This document shows, in pieces, positions 43,126 through 53,481 of a stretch of 64,000 bases of DNA. Under the pieces are notes generated by a model. The model was not told the origin of the DNA and searched no databases. It was given only the letters and a program-made list of their open reading frames with translations. Position 1 is the first letter of the stretch; the number at the start of each line of letters is the position of its first letter. The translations under genes and the position numbers were made by a program. The DNA lies in NCBI RefSeq assembly GCF_024320865.1, contig NZ_JANDBD010000005.1:248001-312000 (forward strand), given 5' to 3'. The DNA is from Mycolicibacterium arenosum. Lineage in GTDB: Bacteria > Actinomycetota > Actinomycetes > Mycobacteriales > Mycobacteriaceae.

Positions 43126-44517
43126 GTGAAGAGCACCGTCGAGAAGTTGAGCCCGACCAGGGTTCGCATCAGTGTGGAGGTGCCGTTCACCGAACTGCAG
43201 CCGGACATCGACACGGCGTTCAAGACGATGGCCAAGCAGATCCGGATGCCCGGCTTCCGCCCCGGCAAGGTGCCGGTGAAGCTGCTCGAGCAGCGCGTCG
43301 ACAAGCAGGCGATGTTCGACCAGGTCGTCGGCGAGGTGGTGCCCGGTCGCTACACCGAGGCGCTGACGTCGTCGGAGGTGCAGCCCATCGGTCAGCCGGA
43401 CATCGAGGTCACCAACAAGGAGTACGGCGAGGACCTGACGTTCACCGCCGAGGTCGACATCCGCCCCGAGATCACGCTGCCCGACCTGTCGGCGCTGAAG
43501 ATCGTCGTCGACCCCATCGAGGTTTCCGATGACGAGGTCGACGCGGAACTGCAGAACCTGCGCGCCCGCTTCGGCACGCTCAAGGGCGTCGAGCGCGGCG
43601 CCGAGGACGGCGACTTCGTCTCGATCGACCTGTCCGCGACGGTCGACGGCGAGGACGTCGCCGAGGCGAAGACCGAGGGGCTGTCGCACGAGATCGGTTC
43701 GGGTCAGCTCATCGAGGGCCTCGACGACGCCATCAAGGGCCTCAAGGCCGACGAGAGCAAGACGTTCACCACCAAGCTCGTCGCCGGTGAGCACGCCGGC
43801 GAAGAGGCCGAGGTCACCGTCAAGGTGAACTCGGTCAAGGAGCGCGAACTGCCCGAGCCCGATGACGAGTTCGCCCAACTGGCAAGCGAATTCGACACGA
43901 TCGAGGAGCTCAAGGCGAACCTCGTCGACCAGGTCAAGCGCGTCAAGCGCATCGGTCAGGCCGAGCAGATCCGCGACAAGGCGCTCGAGGTGCTGCTCGA
44001 GCAGACCGACGTGCCGATGCCGGAGAACATCATCCAGGCTCAGGTCGACGAGACCCTGCACAACGCCATCCACGGACTCGACCACGACGAGGCCAAGTTC
44101 GAGGAGTCGCTCAAGGAGCAGGGCAGCAGCCGCGAGGAGTTCGACAACGACAACCGCACCAACGCGGAGCGTGCCGTCAAGACCCAGTTGCTGATGGACA
44201 AGATCGCCGACGAACTCGACATCCAGGTCGGCCAGAACGATCTCACCGAGCGGCTGGTGCTGATGTCGCGGCAGTACGGGCTGGAGCCTCAGCAGCTGCT
44301 TCAGGTGCTGCAGCAGAACAACCAGCTGCCCGCGATGTTCGCCGACGTCCGGCGGGGCCTGACCATCGCCGCCGTCGTGCACGGCGCGACGGTCACCGAT
44401 TCCGACGGCAACGAGGTCGACACCGAGGAGTTCTTCGGTCCGGCGTCGCCCGAGACCGATGCCGAGGCCGCCGTCGCGGAGGCTCTCGCGGACGCCGAGG
44501 ACGACGACGACAAGTGA
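43126..44517 (+). CDS. tig: Trigger factor
   Basis: The 463-residue ribosome-associated chaperone has the ribosome-docking signature GFRPGKVP in the N-terminal domain, a central FKBP-type prolyl isomerase domain (about 150-245: [28 protein letters not shown]) and the C-terminal chaperone arms, ending in an acidic tail EDDDDK. It binds nascent chains at the exit tunnel. The GTG at 43126 ([13 protein letters not shown]) matches the start of Rv2462c and has AAGGAG at a good distance; an upstream ATG at 43108 is unlikely. It precedes clpP1P2, as in most actinobacteria. Confidence 0.96.
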   Translation: MKSTVEKLSPTRVRISVEVPFTELQPDIDTAFKTMAKQIRMPGFRPGKVPVKLLEQRVDKQAMFDQVVGEVVPGRYTEALTSSEVQPIGQPDIEVTNKEYGEDLTFTAEVDIRPEITLPDLSALKIVVDPIEVSDDEVDAELQNLRARFGTLKGVERGAEDGDFVSIDLSATVDGEDVAEAKTEGLSHEIGSGQLIEGLDDAIKGLKADESKTFTTKLVAGEHAGEEAEVTVKVNSVKERELPEPDDEFAQLASEFDTIEELKANLVDQVKRVKRIGQAEQIRDKALEVLLEQTDVPMPENIIQAQVDETLHNAIHGLDHDEAKFEESLKEQGSSREEFDNDNRTNAERAVKTQLLMDKIADELDIQVGQNDLTERLVLMSRQYGLEPQQLLQVLQQNNQLPAMFADVRRGLTIAAVVHGATVTDSDGNEVDTEEFFGPASPETDAEAAVAEALADAEDDDDK

Positions 44518-44531
44518 CGCTGTGAGCGAAC
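44514..44531 (+). promoter_or_regulatory. Candidate ClgR box upstream of clpP1P2
   Basis: CGCTGTGAGCG followed by AAC (44518-44531) has the CGC-N5-GCG spacing of ClgR sites (CGCYNANRGCG from memory), with one mismatch. It overlaps the tig stop and lies about 50-64 bases before a transcription start predicted from TAGTGT (44570-44575). ClgR is known to activate clpP1P2 in mycobacteria. Confidence 0.5.
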
Positions 44532-44626
44532 GCGCACGCGCCGGGGACTCCTCGGCGCGGCGCGTTGGTTAGTGTCGGTGGACATGAACGTCGAGTACAC
44601 AAACTCGAGAAAGCAGGTATCCCCTC

Positions 44627-45238
44627 GTGACTGACATGCGCGGCGCATCGTCTGGGCTCAACCTCGTCGACTCGGTCTACGAGCGGTTGCTGTCCGAGCG
44701 CATCATCTTCCTCGGCTCGCAGGTCGACGACGACATCGCCAACCGGCTGTGCGCGCAGATCCTGCTGCTGTCGGCGGAGGACCCGACCAAGGACATCCAC
44801 CTCTACATCAACTCGCCCGGCGGCTCGATCAGCGCGGGCATGGCGATCTACGACACGATGGTCCTCGCCCCGTGCGACGTCGCGACCTACGCCATGGGCA
44901 TGGCCGCGTCGATGGGTGAGTTCCTGCTGGCCGCGGGCACCAAGGGCAAGCGTTACGCCCTGCCGCACGCCCGGATCCTGATGCACCAGCCGCTCGGTGG
45001 CGTCACCGGCAGCGCGGCCGACATCGCCATCCAGGCCGAGCAGTTCGCGGTCATCAAGAAGGAGATGTTCCGGCTCAACGCCGAGTTCACCGGTCAGACG
45101 ATCGAGCGCATCGAGGCCGACTCCGACCGCGACCGTTGGTTCACGGCGCCGGAGGCTCTCGAATACGGCTTCGTGGACCACATCATCACCAGTGCGAACC
45201 TCAACGGTTCGGGACCGACGGCAGGACTGGACAAATGA
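44627..45238 (+). CDS. clpP1: ATP-dependent Clp protease proteolytic subunit ClpP1
   Basis: The 203-residue serine peptidase has the catalytic triad Ser95 (GMAASMGEF), His120 (LMHQPLGG) and Asp169 (DSDRDRW). It matches Rv2461c closely. It forms a heptameric ring that stacks on ClpP2 and is unlocked by ClpX or ClpC1; the two subunits are essential in mycobacteria. The GTG start at 44627 is near-identical in context to the M. tuberculosis gene. A ClgR-like site lies 96 bases upstream, and the stop overlaps the clpP2 ATG. Confidence 0.97.
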   Translation: MTDMRGASSGLNLVDSVYERLLSERIIFLGSQVDDDIANRLCAQILLLSAEDPTKDIHLYINSPGGSISAGMAIYDTMVLAPCDVATYAMGMAASMGEFLLAAGTKGKRYALPHARILMHQPLGGVTGSAADIAIQAEQFAVIKKEMFRLNAEFTGQTIERIEADSDRDRWFTAPEALEYGFVDHIITSANLNGSGPTAGLDK

Positions 45239-45882
45239 CCGATCACACGGACCCCCGGCTCATGCCGCAGGCGCGCTACATCCTCCCGTCGTTCATCGAG
45301 CACTCGAGCTTCGGGGTCAAGGAGAGCAACCCGTACAACAAGCTGTTCGAGGAGCGCATCATCTTCCTCGGCGTGCAGGTGGACGACGCCTCGGCGAACG
45401 ACATCATGGCGCAGCTGCTGGTGCTGGAATCGCTTGATCCCGACCGCGACATCACCATGTACATCAACTCGCCCGGTGGCTCGTTCACCTCGCTGATGGC
45501 GATCTACGACACCATGCAGTACGTCCGCGCCGACATCCAGACGGTGTGCCTCGGTCAGGCCGCGTCGGCCGCCGCGGTGCTGCTGGCGGCCGGTACGCCC
45601 GGCAAGCGGCTCGCGCTGCCGAACGCCCGGATCCTGATCCACCAGCCGTCGCTCGGCGGCGTCATCCAGGGTCAGTTCTCGGATCTGGAGATCCAGGCCG
45701 CCGAGATCGAGCGCATGCGCACGCTGATGGAGGACACCCTCGCGCGGCACACCGGCAAGGACAGCGCGCAGGTTCGCAAGGACACCGATCGCGACAAGAT
45801 CCTGACCGCCGAGCAGGCCAAGGACTACGGGATCATCGACACCGTGCTCGAATACCGGAAGCTGTCCGCCCAGAAGGTGTAA
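45235..45882 (+). CDS. clpP2: ATP-dependent Clp protease proteolytic subunit ClpP2
   Basis: The 215-residue subunit has Ser111 (GQAASAAA), His136 (LIHQPSLGG) and the Asp of DTDRDK, so the triad is intact. The N-terminal [22 protein letters not shown] is the longer ClpP2-type extension. It pairs with ClpP1 to form the mixed tetradecamer. ATGA overlap with clpP1 ensures balanced synthesis. It matches Rv2460c. In M. tuberculosis, from memory, two unrelated genes lie between clpP2 and clpX; here the gap is an untranslated 313 bases. Confidence 0.97.
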   Translation: MTDHTDPRLMPQARYILPSFIEHSSFGVKESNPYNKLFEERIIFLGVQVDDASANDIMAQLLVLESLDPDRDITMYINSPGGSFTSLMAIYDTMQYVRADIQTVCLGQAASAAAVLLAAGTPGKRLALPNARILIHQPSLGGVIQGQFSDLEIQAAEIERMRTLMEDTLARHTGKDSAQVRKDTDRDKILTAEQAKDYGIIDTVLEYRKLSAQKV

Positions 45883-46195
45883 CTCGCCGCCGACGGGTGG
45901 CGCCACAGCGCGCTACGTTGGTGTCGGACGGCTCCCGGAGTGGTAACGGCGAAGCCACGTTGCCACGACACGATGAATCAGTCGCGCGTTCCGGCGGGCC
46001 GTCCGGCACAACACGGGATAAGTTCTGGAGTCAACGCAGCGAAATATCACCGACGCGATTCGGCTTTATCGGTCGCACCGCGCCGGAACATACGGGTAGC
46101 GTCGGGTTCTACGGCTTCCAGGAGCTTCGCAAACCGGCGACATCCACGGATCAGACGGACATCGACGTCGAGCAGGAAAGTAGGCCCGCAGGGAT
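45883..46195 (+). other. Intergenic region between clpP2 and clpX
   Basis: I see no convincing gene in these 313 bases; short frames run through it in all phases but lack start signals or familiar motifs. TAAGTT at 46019-46024 is a possible -10 and would give clpX its own promoter. AGGAAAG lies about 17 bases before the clpX ATG. Confidence 0.6.
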
Positions 46196-47476
46196 ATGGC
46201 ACGCATTGGAGACGGCGGCGACCTGCTGAAATGCTCGTTCTGCGGGAAGAGCCAGAAGCAGGTCAAGAAGCTCATCGCCGGTCCCGGCGTGTACATCTGC
46301 GACGAGTGCATCGATCTCTGCAACGAGATCATCGAAGAGGAACTCGCCGACGCCGACGACGTCAAACTCGACGAACTGCCCAAGCCCGCGGAGATCCGCG
46401 AATTCCTCGAGGGCTACGTCATCGGCCAGGACACCGCCAAGCGCACGCTCGCCGTCGCGGTCTACAACCACTACAAGCGCATTCAGGCGCAGGAGAAGAT
46501 GCGCGACTCGCGGGCCGAGCCCGTCGAGCTGGCCAAGTCGAACATCCTGATGCTCGGGCCCACGGGCTGTGGCAAGACCTACCTGGCGCAGACGCTGGCC
46601 AAGATGCTCAACGTCCCGTTCGCGATCGCCGACGCCACCGCGCTGACGGAAGCCGGCTACGTCGGTGAGGACGTCGAGAACATCCTCCTCAAGCTGATTC
46701 AGGCCGCCGACTACGACGTGAAGCGCGCCGAGACCGGCATCATCTACATCGACGAGGTCGACAAGATCGCCCGCAAGAGCGAGAACCCGTCGATCACCAG
46801 GGACGTGTCCGGTGAGGGCGTGCAGCAGGCGCTGCTGAAGATCCTCGAGGGGACGCAGGCGTCGGTGCCCCCGCAGGGCGGTCGCAAGCACCCGCACCAG
46901 GAGTTCATTCAGATCGACACGACCAACGTCCTCTTCATCGTGGCCGGCGCGTTCGCCGGGTTGGAGAAGATCGTGTCGGATCGCGTCGGCAAGCGCGGAC
47001 TCGGCTTCGGTGCCGAGGTGCGCAGCAAGGCCGAGATCGACACCCAGGATCACTTCGCCGAGGTCATGCCCGAGGACCTCATCAAGTTCGGGCTGATCCC
47101 CGAGTTCATCGGCCGCCTGCCCGTGGTGGCCTCGGTGACCAACCTCGACAAGGAGTCCTTGGTCACGATCCTGTCGGAGCCCAAGAACGCGTTGGTGAAG
47201 CAGTACACCCGGCTGTTCGAGATGGACGGCGTGGAGCTGGAATTCGACCAGGACGCGCTGGAGGCCATCGCCGATCAGGCCATCCACCGCGGCACCGGTG
47301 CCCGTGGATTGCGCGCCATCATGGAGGAAGTCCTGCTGCCGGTGATGTACGACATCCCCAGCCGCGACGACGTCGCCAAGGTGGTCGTCACCAAGGAGGT
47401 CGTCGAGGACAACGTGCTCCCGACGATCGTTCCGCGCAAGCCGTCGCGCAGCGAGCGACGCGACAAGAGCGCCTAG
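46196..47476 (+). CDS. clpX: ATP-dependent Clp protease ATP-binding subunit ClpX
   Basis: The 426-residue AAA+ unfoldase has the N-terminal zinc-binding domain (CSFCG and CDEC), Walker A GPTGCGKT at 121-128, the pore loop GYVG, Walker [11 protein letters not shown], the ClpP-docking loop LGF in RGLGFGAEV and the sensor-2 [13 protein letters not shown]. It recognises, unfolds and feeds substrates into ClpP1P2. It matches Rv2457c. Its TAG overlaps the stop of the convergent glycosyltransferase gene by three to four bases (CTAG). Confidence 0.97.
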   Translation: MARIGDGGDLLKCSFCGKSQKQVKKLIAGPGVYICDECIDLCNEIIEEELADADDVKLDELPKPAEIREFLEGYVIGQDTAKRTLAVAVYNHYKRIQAQEKMRDSRAEPVELAKSNILMLGPTGCGKTYLAQTLAKMLNVPFAIADATALTEAGYVGEDVENILLKLIQAADYDVKRAETGIIYIDEVDKIARKSENPSITRDVSGEGVQQALLKILEGTQASVPPQGGRKHPHQEFIQIDTTNVLFIVAGAFAGLEKIVSDRVGKRGLGFGAEVRSKAEIDTQDHFAEVMPEDLIKFGLIPEFIGRLPVVASVTNLDKESLVTILSEPKNALVKQYTRLFEMDGVELEFDQDALEAIADQAIHRGTGARGLRAIMEEVLLPVMYDIPSRDDVAKVVVTKEVVEDNVLPTIVPRKPSRSERRDKSA

Positions 47477-48771
47477 CTTCCGACGAGCCTGCGCTCGGCG
47501 ATCACCTCGTCGACCAGAGCCGCGATCTCGGCGACGCCGTCGCGCCGTGCGAACGCCGACTCCAGTTCGCGTGCCCGGCTCCGGTAGCGATGGTTCCGCA
47601 GTACTTCCCGGACCGCGTCGCCGACGACGGCGGCGCTCGGCGTACCGGTCTTCAGGTCGACGCCTGCGCCGGACCACGCCACCCTGCTGGCCACCTCGGG
47701 CTTGTCCTCGGTCTCGCCTGCGACCACCAGCGGGACGCCCGCCGACACCGCGCGCTGCACAGCGCCGTAGCCGCCGTTGGTGACCATCACGTCGACCTTC
47801 GGCAGCAGCACGTCGTGCGGAAGGTATTCGCTCACAATCGTGTTCGCGGGGATCGGGCCCCGGATCTCACCGACGTCGCGCCCGCCGGTCGTGACGACGA
47901 CCGTGACGTCCTCGTCGGCCAGCGCGGCGATGGTCGGCTCGATCAGCCGGGACAGATCCTCGTTGTCGACGGTGCCCTGGGTGACGTGCACGACGGGTCG
48001 GTCGGCGTCGAGTACCGGCCACCACGGCGGCGGAACCCACCCCCTTGAGGGCTGCGGGTGCACCGCTCCGACGAATCGCACGTTGGCCGGGAGATCACCG
48101 CGGGGATACTCGAAGTCCGGCACCGTCGGCACGATGTAGCGGTCGGCGAGCACCCCGATGTCGAACAGGAAGACCGGCAGCCTGCCTGCGCCGCATTCGG
48201 TCAACAGCGCGTTCGCGGCCCGCTGCGTCGGTCGCAGCAGGACGCGCTGCGACACCACGTTCAACACGCGATTGCGCAGTCGCGCACGCCATCCCGCACC
48301 AGGCGCCATCCCGAGGCCGTTGGGGGCGGTATCACGGCTCGACAACATCATCGGCGTCGGCGTGTACGAGAGGATCGGCGGCCTGCTGCTCCGATCCTGG
48401 AGCAGCAGGGGGAGCACGCCGAAGAACCCGTAGTCGGCGATGATCGCGTCGAACGACGTATCCGCCATCACCTCGCGCAGCACGGCGAGCTGAGCGGGCA
48501 TCGGCGCCAGGAAGAGCCGCGTGATCGCCAGGTTGAGCGCCTTGATCTTCGGTGTGCTGCCACGACTCTCGGAGTCGAACGGCGACTGGTCGAAGTCGGC
48601 GGCGGCGGGCAGGGGGTGCGGGGTGGCGCCGACCGCGCGAATCGCGTCGACGTGTGCGGCGCCGGTGACCACCGTGACGCGATCGCCTCGGGTGACGAGA
48701 TCCTGCGCGACGGTGAGGAGCGGCCCGATGTGCCCGATCGGCGACAGCGAGGCGATGAGAACGTCAGCCAC
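47473..48771 (-). CDS. MGT/UGT-type (GT1) glycosyltransferase, first of two paralogues
   Basis: The 432-residue GT-B enzyme has an N-terminal acceptor domain ([19 protein letters not shown]) and a C-terminal nucleotide-sugar domain with [41 protein letters not shown] and [14 protein letters not shown]. Such enzymes glycosylate macrolides, lipids or glycopeptidolipids. The GTG at 48771 overlaps the end of the small membrane gene (8 bases) and has GGAG upstream. It is about half identical by eye with the paralogue at 49125-50435. The acceptor is unknown. Confidence 0.88.
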   Translation of the reverse strand: MADVLIASLSPIGHIGPLLTVAQDLVTRGDRVTVVTGAAHVDAIRAVGATPHPLPAAADFDQSPFDSESRGSTPKIKALNLAITRLFLAPMPAQLAVLREVMADTSFDAIIADYGFFGVLPLLLQDRSSRPPILSYTPTPMMLSSRDTAPNGLGMAPGAGWRARLRNRVLNVVSQRVLLRPTQRAANALLTECGAGRLPVFLFDIGVLADRYIVPTVPDFEYPRGDLPANVRFVGAVHPQPSRGWVPPPWWPVLDADRPVVHVTQGTVDNEDLSRLIEPTIAALADEDVTVVVTTGGRDVGEIRGPIPANTIVSEYLPHDVLLPKVDVMVTNGGYGAVQRAVSAGVPLVVAGETEDKPEVASRVAWSGAGVDLKTGTPSAAVVGDAVREVLRNHRYRSRARELESAFARRDGVAEIAALVDEVIAERRLVGS

Positions 48772-49132
48772 GATCAGCACTCCGTCCCGTCAGCGCCAGC
48801 TCGCGGCCGGCGAACCGCTCCCGCACCTCGGACGTGAACAGCACCCGCAGCGTGTACTCGGGATCGCCCGCGGGATGTGCGACCACGGCGAACTGAACGG
48901 CACTCGACGTCGCCGCGGCGTGCTCGCGGACTGCGGTGAGCATCGCGTCGTAGCCGACCGACGCCGCCACCTCCGGCAGCGCCGACCACTCGGTCCAGCC
49001 GTGCTCGGTGGCCTCGCGCCACACCACCGCGGGCGTGTCGGAACGCTCGGAGCGCGCCTGCCGCAGCGCGCACACCAGATACCAGATGAGCACGGCCGCG
49101 GCGAGCAGCGGCAGGTGGATGTCCTCAGGCAT
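48764..49132 (-). CDS. Small membrane protein between the two glycosyltransferases
   Basis: The 122-residue protein has an N-terminal transmembrane helix (LPLLAAAVLIWYLVCAL) and a soluble domain with WREATEHGWTEWSALPEVAASVGYDAMLTAV and AGDPEYTLRVLFTSEVRERFAGREL. I recognise no motif. Both ends overlap the flanking glycosyltransferase genes by 8 bases (ATGCCTGA upstream, GTGGCTGA downstream), so all three proteins are made in coupled amounts. It could anchor the glycosyltransferases to the membrane. Confidence 0.7.
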   Translation of the reverse strand: MPEDIHLPLLAAAVLIWYLVCALRQARSERSDTPAVVWREATEHGWTEWSALPEVAASVGYDAMLTAVREHAAATSSAVQFAVVAHPAGDPEYTLRVLFTSEVRERFAGRELALTGRSADRG

Positions 49133-50435
49133 GGCCGACCTGCACGCGTCGCTCGGCGATCGCCTCGTCGACGAGGGAGGCGATCTCCGCGACCGAGTCC
49201 CAGCGCCGGTGGGTCGACTGCAGACGGCGGGCGGCCTGCCGGTAGGCGTCGTCGGCGAGCACCTCGCGCACGGCGCGTTTCACCGCGTCCGACGTGGGAG
49301 TACCGGTTCGCAGGTTGACGCCCACGCCGAACCACTCGACACGGGCGGCGACCTCGGGTTTGTCCTCGGTGTTGCCCGCGACGACCAGAGGCACTCCGTC
49401 GATGAGCGCGCGCTGCACGGCGCCGTATCCGCCGTTGGTGACCATCACGTCGACCAAGGGCAGCAACACGTCGTGCGGGATGAACTCGGCGACGAAGGTG
49501 TTGGCGGGCAACGGGATTCCGATCTGACCGACATCGCGCCCGCCGGTGGTGACGACGACGGTGACGTCCTCGTCGGCGAGCGCGGCGATGGTGGGTTCCA
49601 CGAGTCGGGTCAGGTCCGCGTTGTCGATGGTGCCCTGTGTCACGTGCACGACGGGCCTGCCGGAGTGCAATTCGTCCCACCAGACCGGTGGTTCGAAGTG
49701 CTCGGCCGGTGTCGGGGTGACCGCTCCGACGAACCGGACGTGGTCGGGCAGGTCGCTGCGGCGGTACTCGAACTCGGGGACGGTCGGCGCGATCATCCGG
49801 TCGGCTAGAATCGCCGAATCCAGCACGAACACCGGCAGTTTCGGTGCGCCGATGGCCTGCAGCTCGGCGTTGGCGGCGGAGTGCGATGGTCGCAGCAGGA
49901 CGTTCTGGCCGACGACGTTCAGCAGCCTGTTGCGCAGCCTCGCGAACCGGCCGTTGCCCGGCGTGATGCCGGTGCCACCGGGAGCCGTATCGCGACTGGT
50001 GAGGAACAGCGGGGTGGTGCTGTAGGTCAGCACCGGCGGGCGATGGGGGTCGTCGGCCATCAGCATCGGCAGCACCCCGAGGAAGATCGAATCCACGATC
50101 ACGGCGTCGTAGGGCCGGGCCGCCAGCAGGTCCGACAGCGCCTGCGCCTGGTGTCGCATCGGTCTGACGAACAGGTGGGTGATGTCGAAGTTGATCCGCG
50201 CTATCCCCGAGGTCTCGACGCGGCCCGGCAGGTCGGCGTCGAACGAGGTGTCGTCGTAATCGGCGGCTGCGGGTAGTGGATGGGGATGCGCGCCGGTGGC
50301 GAGGATCTTCGCCGCATGCCGCTCGGCTGTCAGGAAGGTGACCCGGTCGCCCCGATCGACGAGCCCGCGGGCCACGCTCAGCAGGGGGCCGACGTGTCCG
50401 ATGGGTGGACACGCCGCGATGAGAATCTCCGCCAC
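49125..50435 (-). CDS. MGT/UGT-type (GT1) glycosyltransferase, second paralogue
   Basis: The 436-residue GT-B enzyme is the first gene of the three-gene operon. It has [71 protein letters not shown] and [12 protein letters not shown], aligned almost without gaps to the 47473-48771 protein, including [21 protein letters not shown] precedes the GTG at 50435. The two copies have probably diverged to act on successive or different acceptors. Confidence 0.88.
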   Translation of the reverse strand: MAEILIAACPPIGHVGPLLSVARGLVDRGDRVTFLTAERHAAKILATGAHPHPLPAAADYDDTSFDADLPGRVETSGIARINFDITHLFVRPMRHQAQALSDLLAARPYDAVIVDSIFLGVLPMLMADDPHRPPVLTYSTTPLFLTSRDTAPGGTGITPGNGRFARLRNRLLNVVGQNVLLRPSHSAANAELQAIGAPKLPVFVLDSAILADRMIAPTVPEFEYRRSDLPDHVRFVGAVTPTPAEHFEPPVWWDELHSGRPVVHVTQGTIDNADLTRLVEPTIAALADEDVTVVVTTGGRDVGQIGIPLPANTFVAEFIPHDVLLPLVDVMVTNGGYGAVQRALIDGVPLVVAGNTEDKPEVAARVEWFGVGVNLRTGTPTSDAVKRAVREVLADDAYRQAARRLQSTHRRWDSVAEIASLVDEAIAERRVQVGHA

Positions 50436-50542
50436 AACAACTCCTCTGAATGGATGCTTCCGACGGGAGTCGATGCTTCGCGATCAGCGCCCGCCGAACT
50501 TGGAGGCTGTGTGGAGATCGTGTGGAGATTGCAGGTAGGGGG

Positions 50543-51394
50543 CTAACCGGACGTCACGATGAGCGCGACGGCGACCGCGGCCGCGACGAGTCCGACTGCC
50601 TGCTGGCGGTGGATCCGCTCGCGGAGCACGAGCGCGGCGAGCAGCACGGTTACGGCGGGGTAGAGCCCGGTCAGGACCGCGATGACGGTCAGCTGGCCGT
50701 GGGCGGTCGCGGCGAGGAACAGCAGGTTCGCCACCGCGCCGAGGGCACCCGCGGCTGCGCCCCACCGCACGGCGGTGCCGACGTCGAGGCGCTCGCCGCG
50801 GCGCCGCAGTCGGGCGATCTCCGGCGTCGCGGCGACGAGAACCACCAGCAGGGCGACGAACTGGCCGGGGAGCAGCGGCCAGGCGCCTGCGTCCGGGCCG
50901 GCTCGGTCCACCGCCACGAAGAGCAGGCCGAACCCGCATCCGGCGACCACTCCGTAGCCGACGTCGCGCAGCGGGGAGCCCGCGGGACCTCGGGTCCACG
51001 ACGTCAATGCGATCGCGGGGAAGGCCAATGCCACCCCCAGCCAGGCGAACAGCGTCAGCCTGTCACCGGAGACGACCCCGACGACGGAGGGCACCGCCGC
51101 GGCCAGCACCGCCGACACGGGTGCGACGACGCTCATGCGCCCGCCGGCCAAGCCGCGCAGCAGCGCGGCGTTGCCGACTCCGCTGCCGATGCCGCCGATG
51201 GCACCCCACGTCAGAACCGCGAGCGTGGGTTGTCCTCCGAAACCACAGAGGATCGCGATGCCCACGGTGACCAGGGCAACGGCCTGCATCGGGATGGGCA
51301 CGAGCGCGGCTGCGACGCGCCGGCCACCGAGGCCACCGAGGAAGTCGCAGACGCCGTATGTCACGGCAGCGAGCAACGCCAGTAGGGCGGCCAT
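50543..51394 (-). CDS. EamA-family (DMT) transporter
   Basis: The 283-residue protein has ten predicted transmembrane helices in two EamA repeats; the second ends LTGLYPAVTVLLAALVLRERIHRQQAVGL, the family signature. It exports or takes up small metabolites; the substrate is unknown. AGGAGG lies 8 bases before the ATG at 51394, which fixes the start although the frame is open upstream. It is followed by the glycosyltransferase operon on the same strand after 107 bases; functional linkage is not certain. Confidence 0.88.
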   Translation of the reverse strand: MAALLALLAAVTYGVCDFLGGLGGRRVAAALVPIPMQAVALVTVGIAILCGFGGQPTLAVLTWGAIGGIGSGVGNAALLRGLAGGRMSVVAPVSAVLAAAVPSVVGVVSGDRLTLFAWLGVALAFPAIALTSWTRGPAGSPLRDVGYGVVAGCGFGLLFVAVDRAGPDAGAWPLLPGQFVALLVVLVAATPEIARLRRRGERLDVGTAVRWGAAAGALGAVANLLFLAATAHGQLTVIAVLTGLYPAVTVLLAALVLRERIHRQQAVGLVAAAVAVALIVTSG

Positions 51395-51496
51395 GCAGAG
51401 CCCTCCTTCTCGCGACCGAGCCGACGTTAGCGGGTAACGTCGGCGACGGGTGCGCGGGACCGCCCGCCGTCCGCTCGAGAGCCGATGGAGGCCGTC

Positions 51497-52639
51497 GTGG
51501 CCAGCAGTCTGCCCAACAATCCGTCCCTCGATCGGCTGCGAGCCGAGGCACGCGAACTCCAGGCCGTCGAGCGTTGTTCCACACCGGAGGCCGAACTGAG
51601 AGTTGCGCGGCGGTACGGGTTCAGCGGCTGGCCCGCGCTGGCGCACTACCTGACGATCGCCGGGCCGTTGACGGTGGATCCCGGTGGCGTGGACGAGGCG
51701 GGGCTAGAGGGCGCCGACCGGTTCTGTGCGCTGGCCTCGCTGCGTTACGACGCCTCCGACGCACCGCCCCGGTGGCAGGCGGCCGCCGAGCTGATGCACA
51801 CGAACAGCGTTGTGTACGAACATGTCTGGGCGGCAGCGTCCGCCGGTGACGTGCCTGCGCTGCAGCATCATCTCGCCGAGGACGCTGGGTGGGCTCGCGC
51901 TCGCGGCGGCCCGTTCGGCTGGGAACCGCTGCTGTACCTCTGCTACTCGCGGGTGCCGCTGGGCCGAACGGGCGACAACTGGTTGTCGGCGGCGCGGTTA
52001 CTGCTGGACGCGGGTGCCGATCCGAATGCCGGGTACCTGTGGTGTGGGCTGTCGACGCCGTTCACCGCGCTGACGGGAGTGTTCGGCGAGGGGGAGCAGG
52101 GTCCGCGCCGCCAGCCCCGGCATCCGTTCGCCCCCGACCTGGCGGCACTGCTGCTTGCGCGGGGCGCGCATCCGGTCGACCAGCAGACGCTCTACAACCG
52201 GATGTTCCGTCGCGATGACTCGCACCTGGAGCAACTGTTCGGCCACGGGTTGGCCGACGCCGGACCCAGCCCGTGGGAGCTCAGGCTCGGCGAAGCGATG
52301 GAGTCACGGGCGCAGATGTGGCAGCGGCAGGTCGACTGGGCGGTCGAACACGGCTTCACTGATCGGCTGGAGCTGTTGGCGCGCAACGGGATCGGCGTCG
52401 GTGCCGTAGCAGCGTCGGCCGTGATAGCGCAGGACCCGAACGCACTCGACGACATGGGGGCCACGCCGCTACATCACGCGGCCTGGGACGGCGACCTCGA
52501 GGTGATCCGCACGCTGCTCGACGCGGGCGCCGACCCGACGATCACCGACGCCCGGTTCCAGGCGACGCCGCTGGGCTGGGCCGAGCACGCGTATCAGACC
52601 GAGGCCGCGGAGTTGTTGCGGGCGCAGGCTAGTACTTGA
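51497..52639 (+). CDS. Ankyrin-repeat protein
   Basis: The 380-residue protein has an N-terminal helical module [15 protein letters not shown] ... [17 protein letters not shown] found in this actinobacterial family, then ankyrin repeats with [35 protein letters not shown] and [30 protein letters not shown]. It likely mediates protein contacts in the cytoplasm. The GTG at 51497 has GGAGG upstream (51487-51491); an ATG at 51485 is an alternative start. Its end overlaps the convergent fdhD by 11 bases. Confidence 0.82.
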   Translation: MASSLPNNPSLDRLRAEARELQAVERCSTPEAELRVARRYGFSGWPALAHYLTIAGPLTVDPGGVDEAGLEGADRFCALASLRYDASDAPPRWQAAAELMHTNSVVYEHVWAAASAGDVPALQHHLAEDAGWARARGGPFGWEPLLYLCYSRVPLGRTGDNWLSAARLLLDAGADPNAGYLWCGLSTPFTALTGVFGEGEQGPRRQPRHPFAPDLAALLLARGAHPVDQQTLYNRMFRRDDSHLEQLFGHGLADAGPSPWELRLGEAMESRAQMWQRQVDWAVEHGFTDRLELLARNGIGVGAVAASAVIAQDPNALDDMGATPLHHAAWDGDLEVIRTLLDAGADPTITDARFQATPLGWAEHAYQTEAAELLRAQAST

Positions 52640-53480
52640 CGCGGTCGGGGCGGGTGTAGACGTTCATGGATTCGCCGCGGAGGAACGCGACGAGCGTGAG
52701 GCCGGCCTGGCTTGCGAGGTCGACGGCCAGCGATGACGGTGCCGACACCGCGGCCAGCATCGGGATACCGGCCATCACGGCCTTCTGGGTGAGCTCGAAC
52801 GAGGCTCGACCGCTGACGAGAAGTACTGTGCCGGACAACGGGATCCGGCTGTTCTCCAACGCCCAACCGATCGTCTTGTCGACGGCGTTGTGGCGCCCGA
52901 TGTCCTCGCGGACGACGAGCACCGTACCGTCGGCGTCGAAGAGGGCGGCGCCGTGCAGTCCTCCGGTGCTGGCGAACACCTTCTGGGCTTTGCGCAACTG
53001 GTCCGGCAGCGTGGTGAGCGTTTCGGCGGCGACGACGGTGGGGTCGTCGCCGGGGGAGTGACGGCTGACGGTGCGCACCGCGTCGATCGAACCCTTGCCG
53101 CACACGCCGCACGACGAGGTGGTGTAGAAGTTGCGCGTGACATCAAGGCTGGGCGTCGGGACATCGTCGGCGAGGGTGACGTCCAGGACGTTGTAGGTGT
53201 TCATGCCGTCATCACCATCCGGAGGGCGGGAGCGCAGCGACTGGGGATCGGGTCTGCCGCGGCAGTACTCGACGCGGGAGATGTCGTCGCGGCGGCCGAT
53301 GACACCCTCGGTGAGCAGAAAGCCCTGTGCGAGTTCGACATCCGAGCCCGGCGTGCGCATCGTGACGGTGATGGGGGTGCCGTTCAGCCGGATTTCGAGC
53401 GGTTCCTCGACGGCGAGGGTCTCGGGCCGGGACACCGCGCCGTCGGCGGTGACGTGGCTGGCCTTGCGCCGTGCGGTCAC
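52629..53480 (-). CDS. fdhD: Formate dehydrogenase accessory sulfurtransferase FdhD
   Basis: The 283-residue protein has [45 protein letters not shown] with the conserved Cxx[16 protein letters not shown] and [31 protein letters not shown], all FdhD hallmarks. FdhD transfers sulfur from IscS to the molybdenum cofactor, needed for formate dehydrogenase activity. The GTG at 53480 begins one base after the fdhF TAG, so both form an operon, as for Rv2900c-Rv2899c. It overlaps the ankyrin gene at its 3' end. Confidence 0.95.
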   Translation of the reverse strand: MTARRKASHVTADGAVSRPETLAVEEPLEIRLNGTPITVTMRTPGSDVELAQGFLLTEGVIGRRDDISRVEYCRGRPDPQSLRSRPPDGDDGMNTYNVLDVTLADDVPTPSLDVTRNFYTTSSCGVCGKGSIDAVRTVSRHSPGDDPTVVAAETLTTLPDQLRKAQKVFASTGGLHGAALFDADGTVLVVREDIGRHNAVDKTIGWALENSRIPLSGTVLLVSGRASFELTQKAVMAGIPMLAAVSAPSSLAVDLASQAGLTLVAFLRGESMNVYTRPDRVKY

Positions 53481-53481
53481 C

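Noticed and set aside
46085..46108. Possible SigH/SigE promoter upstream of clpX (GGAACA, 14 bases, GGTT)
   Set aside because: The spacer is about two bases short and the -10 half lacks the CG of CGTT.
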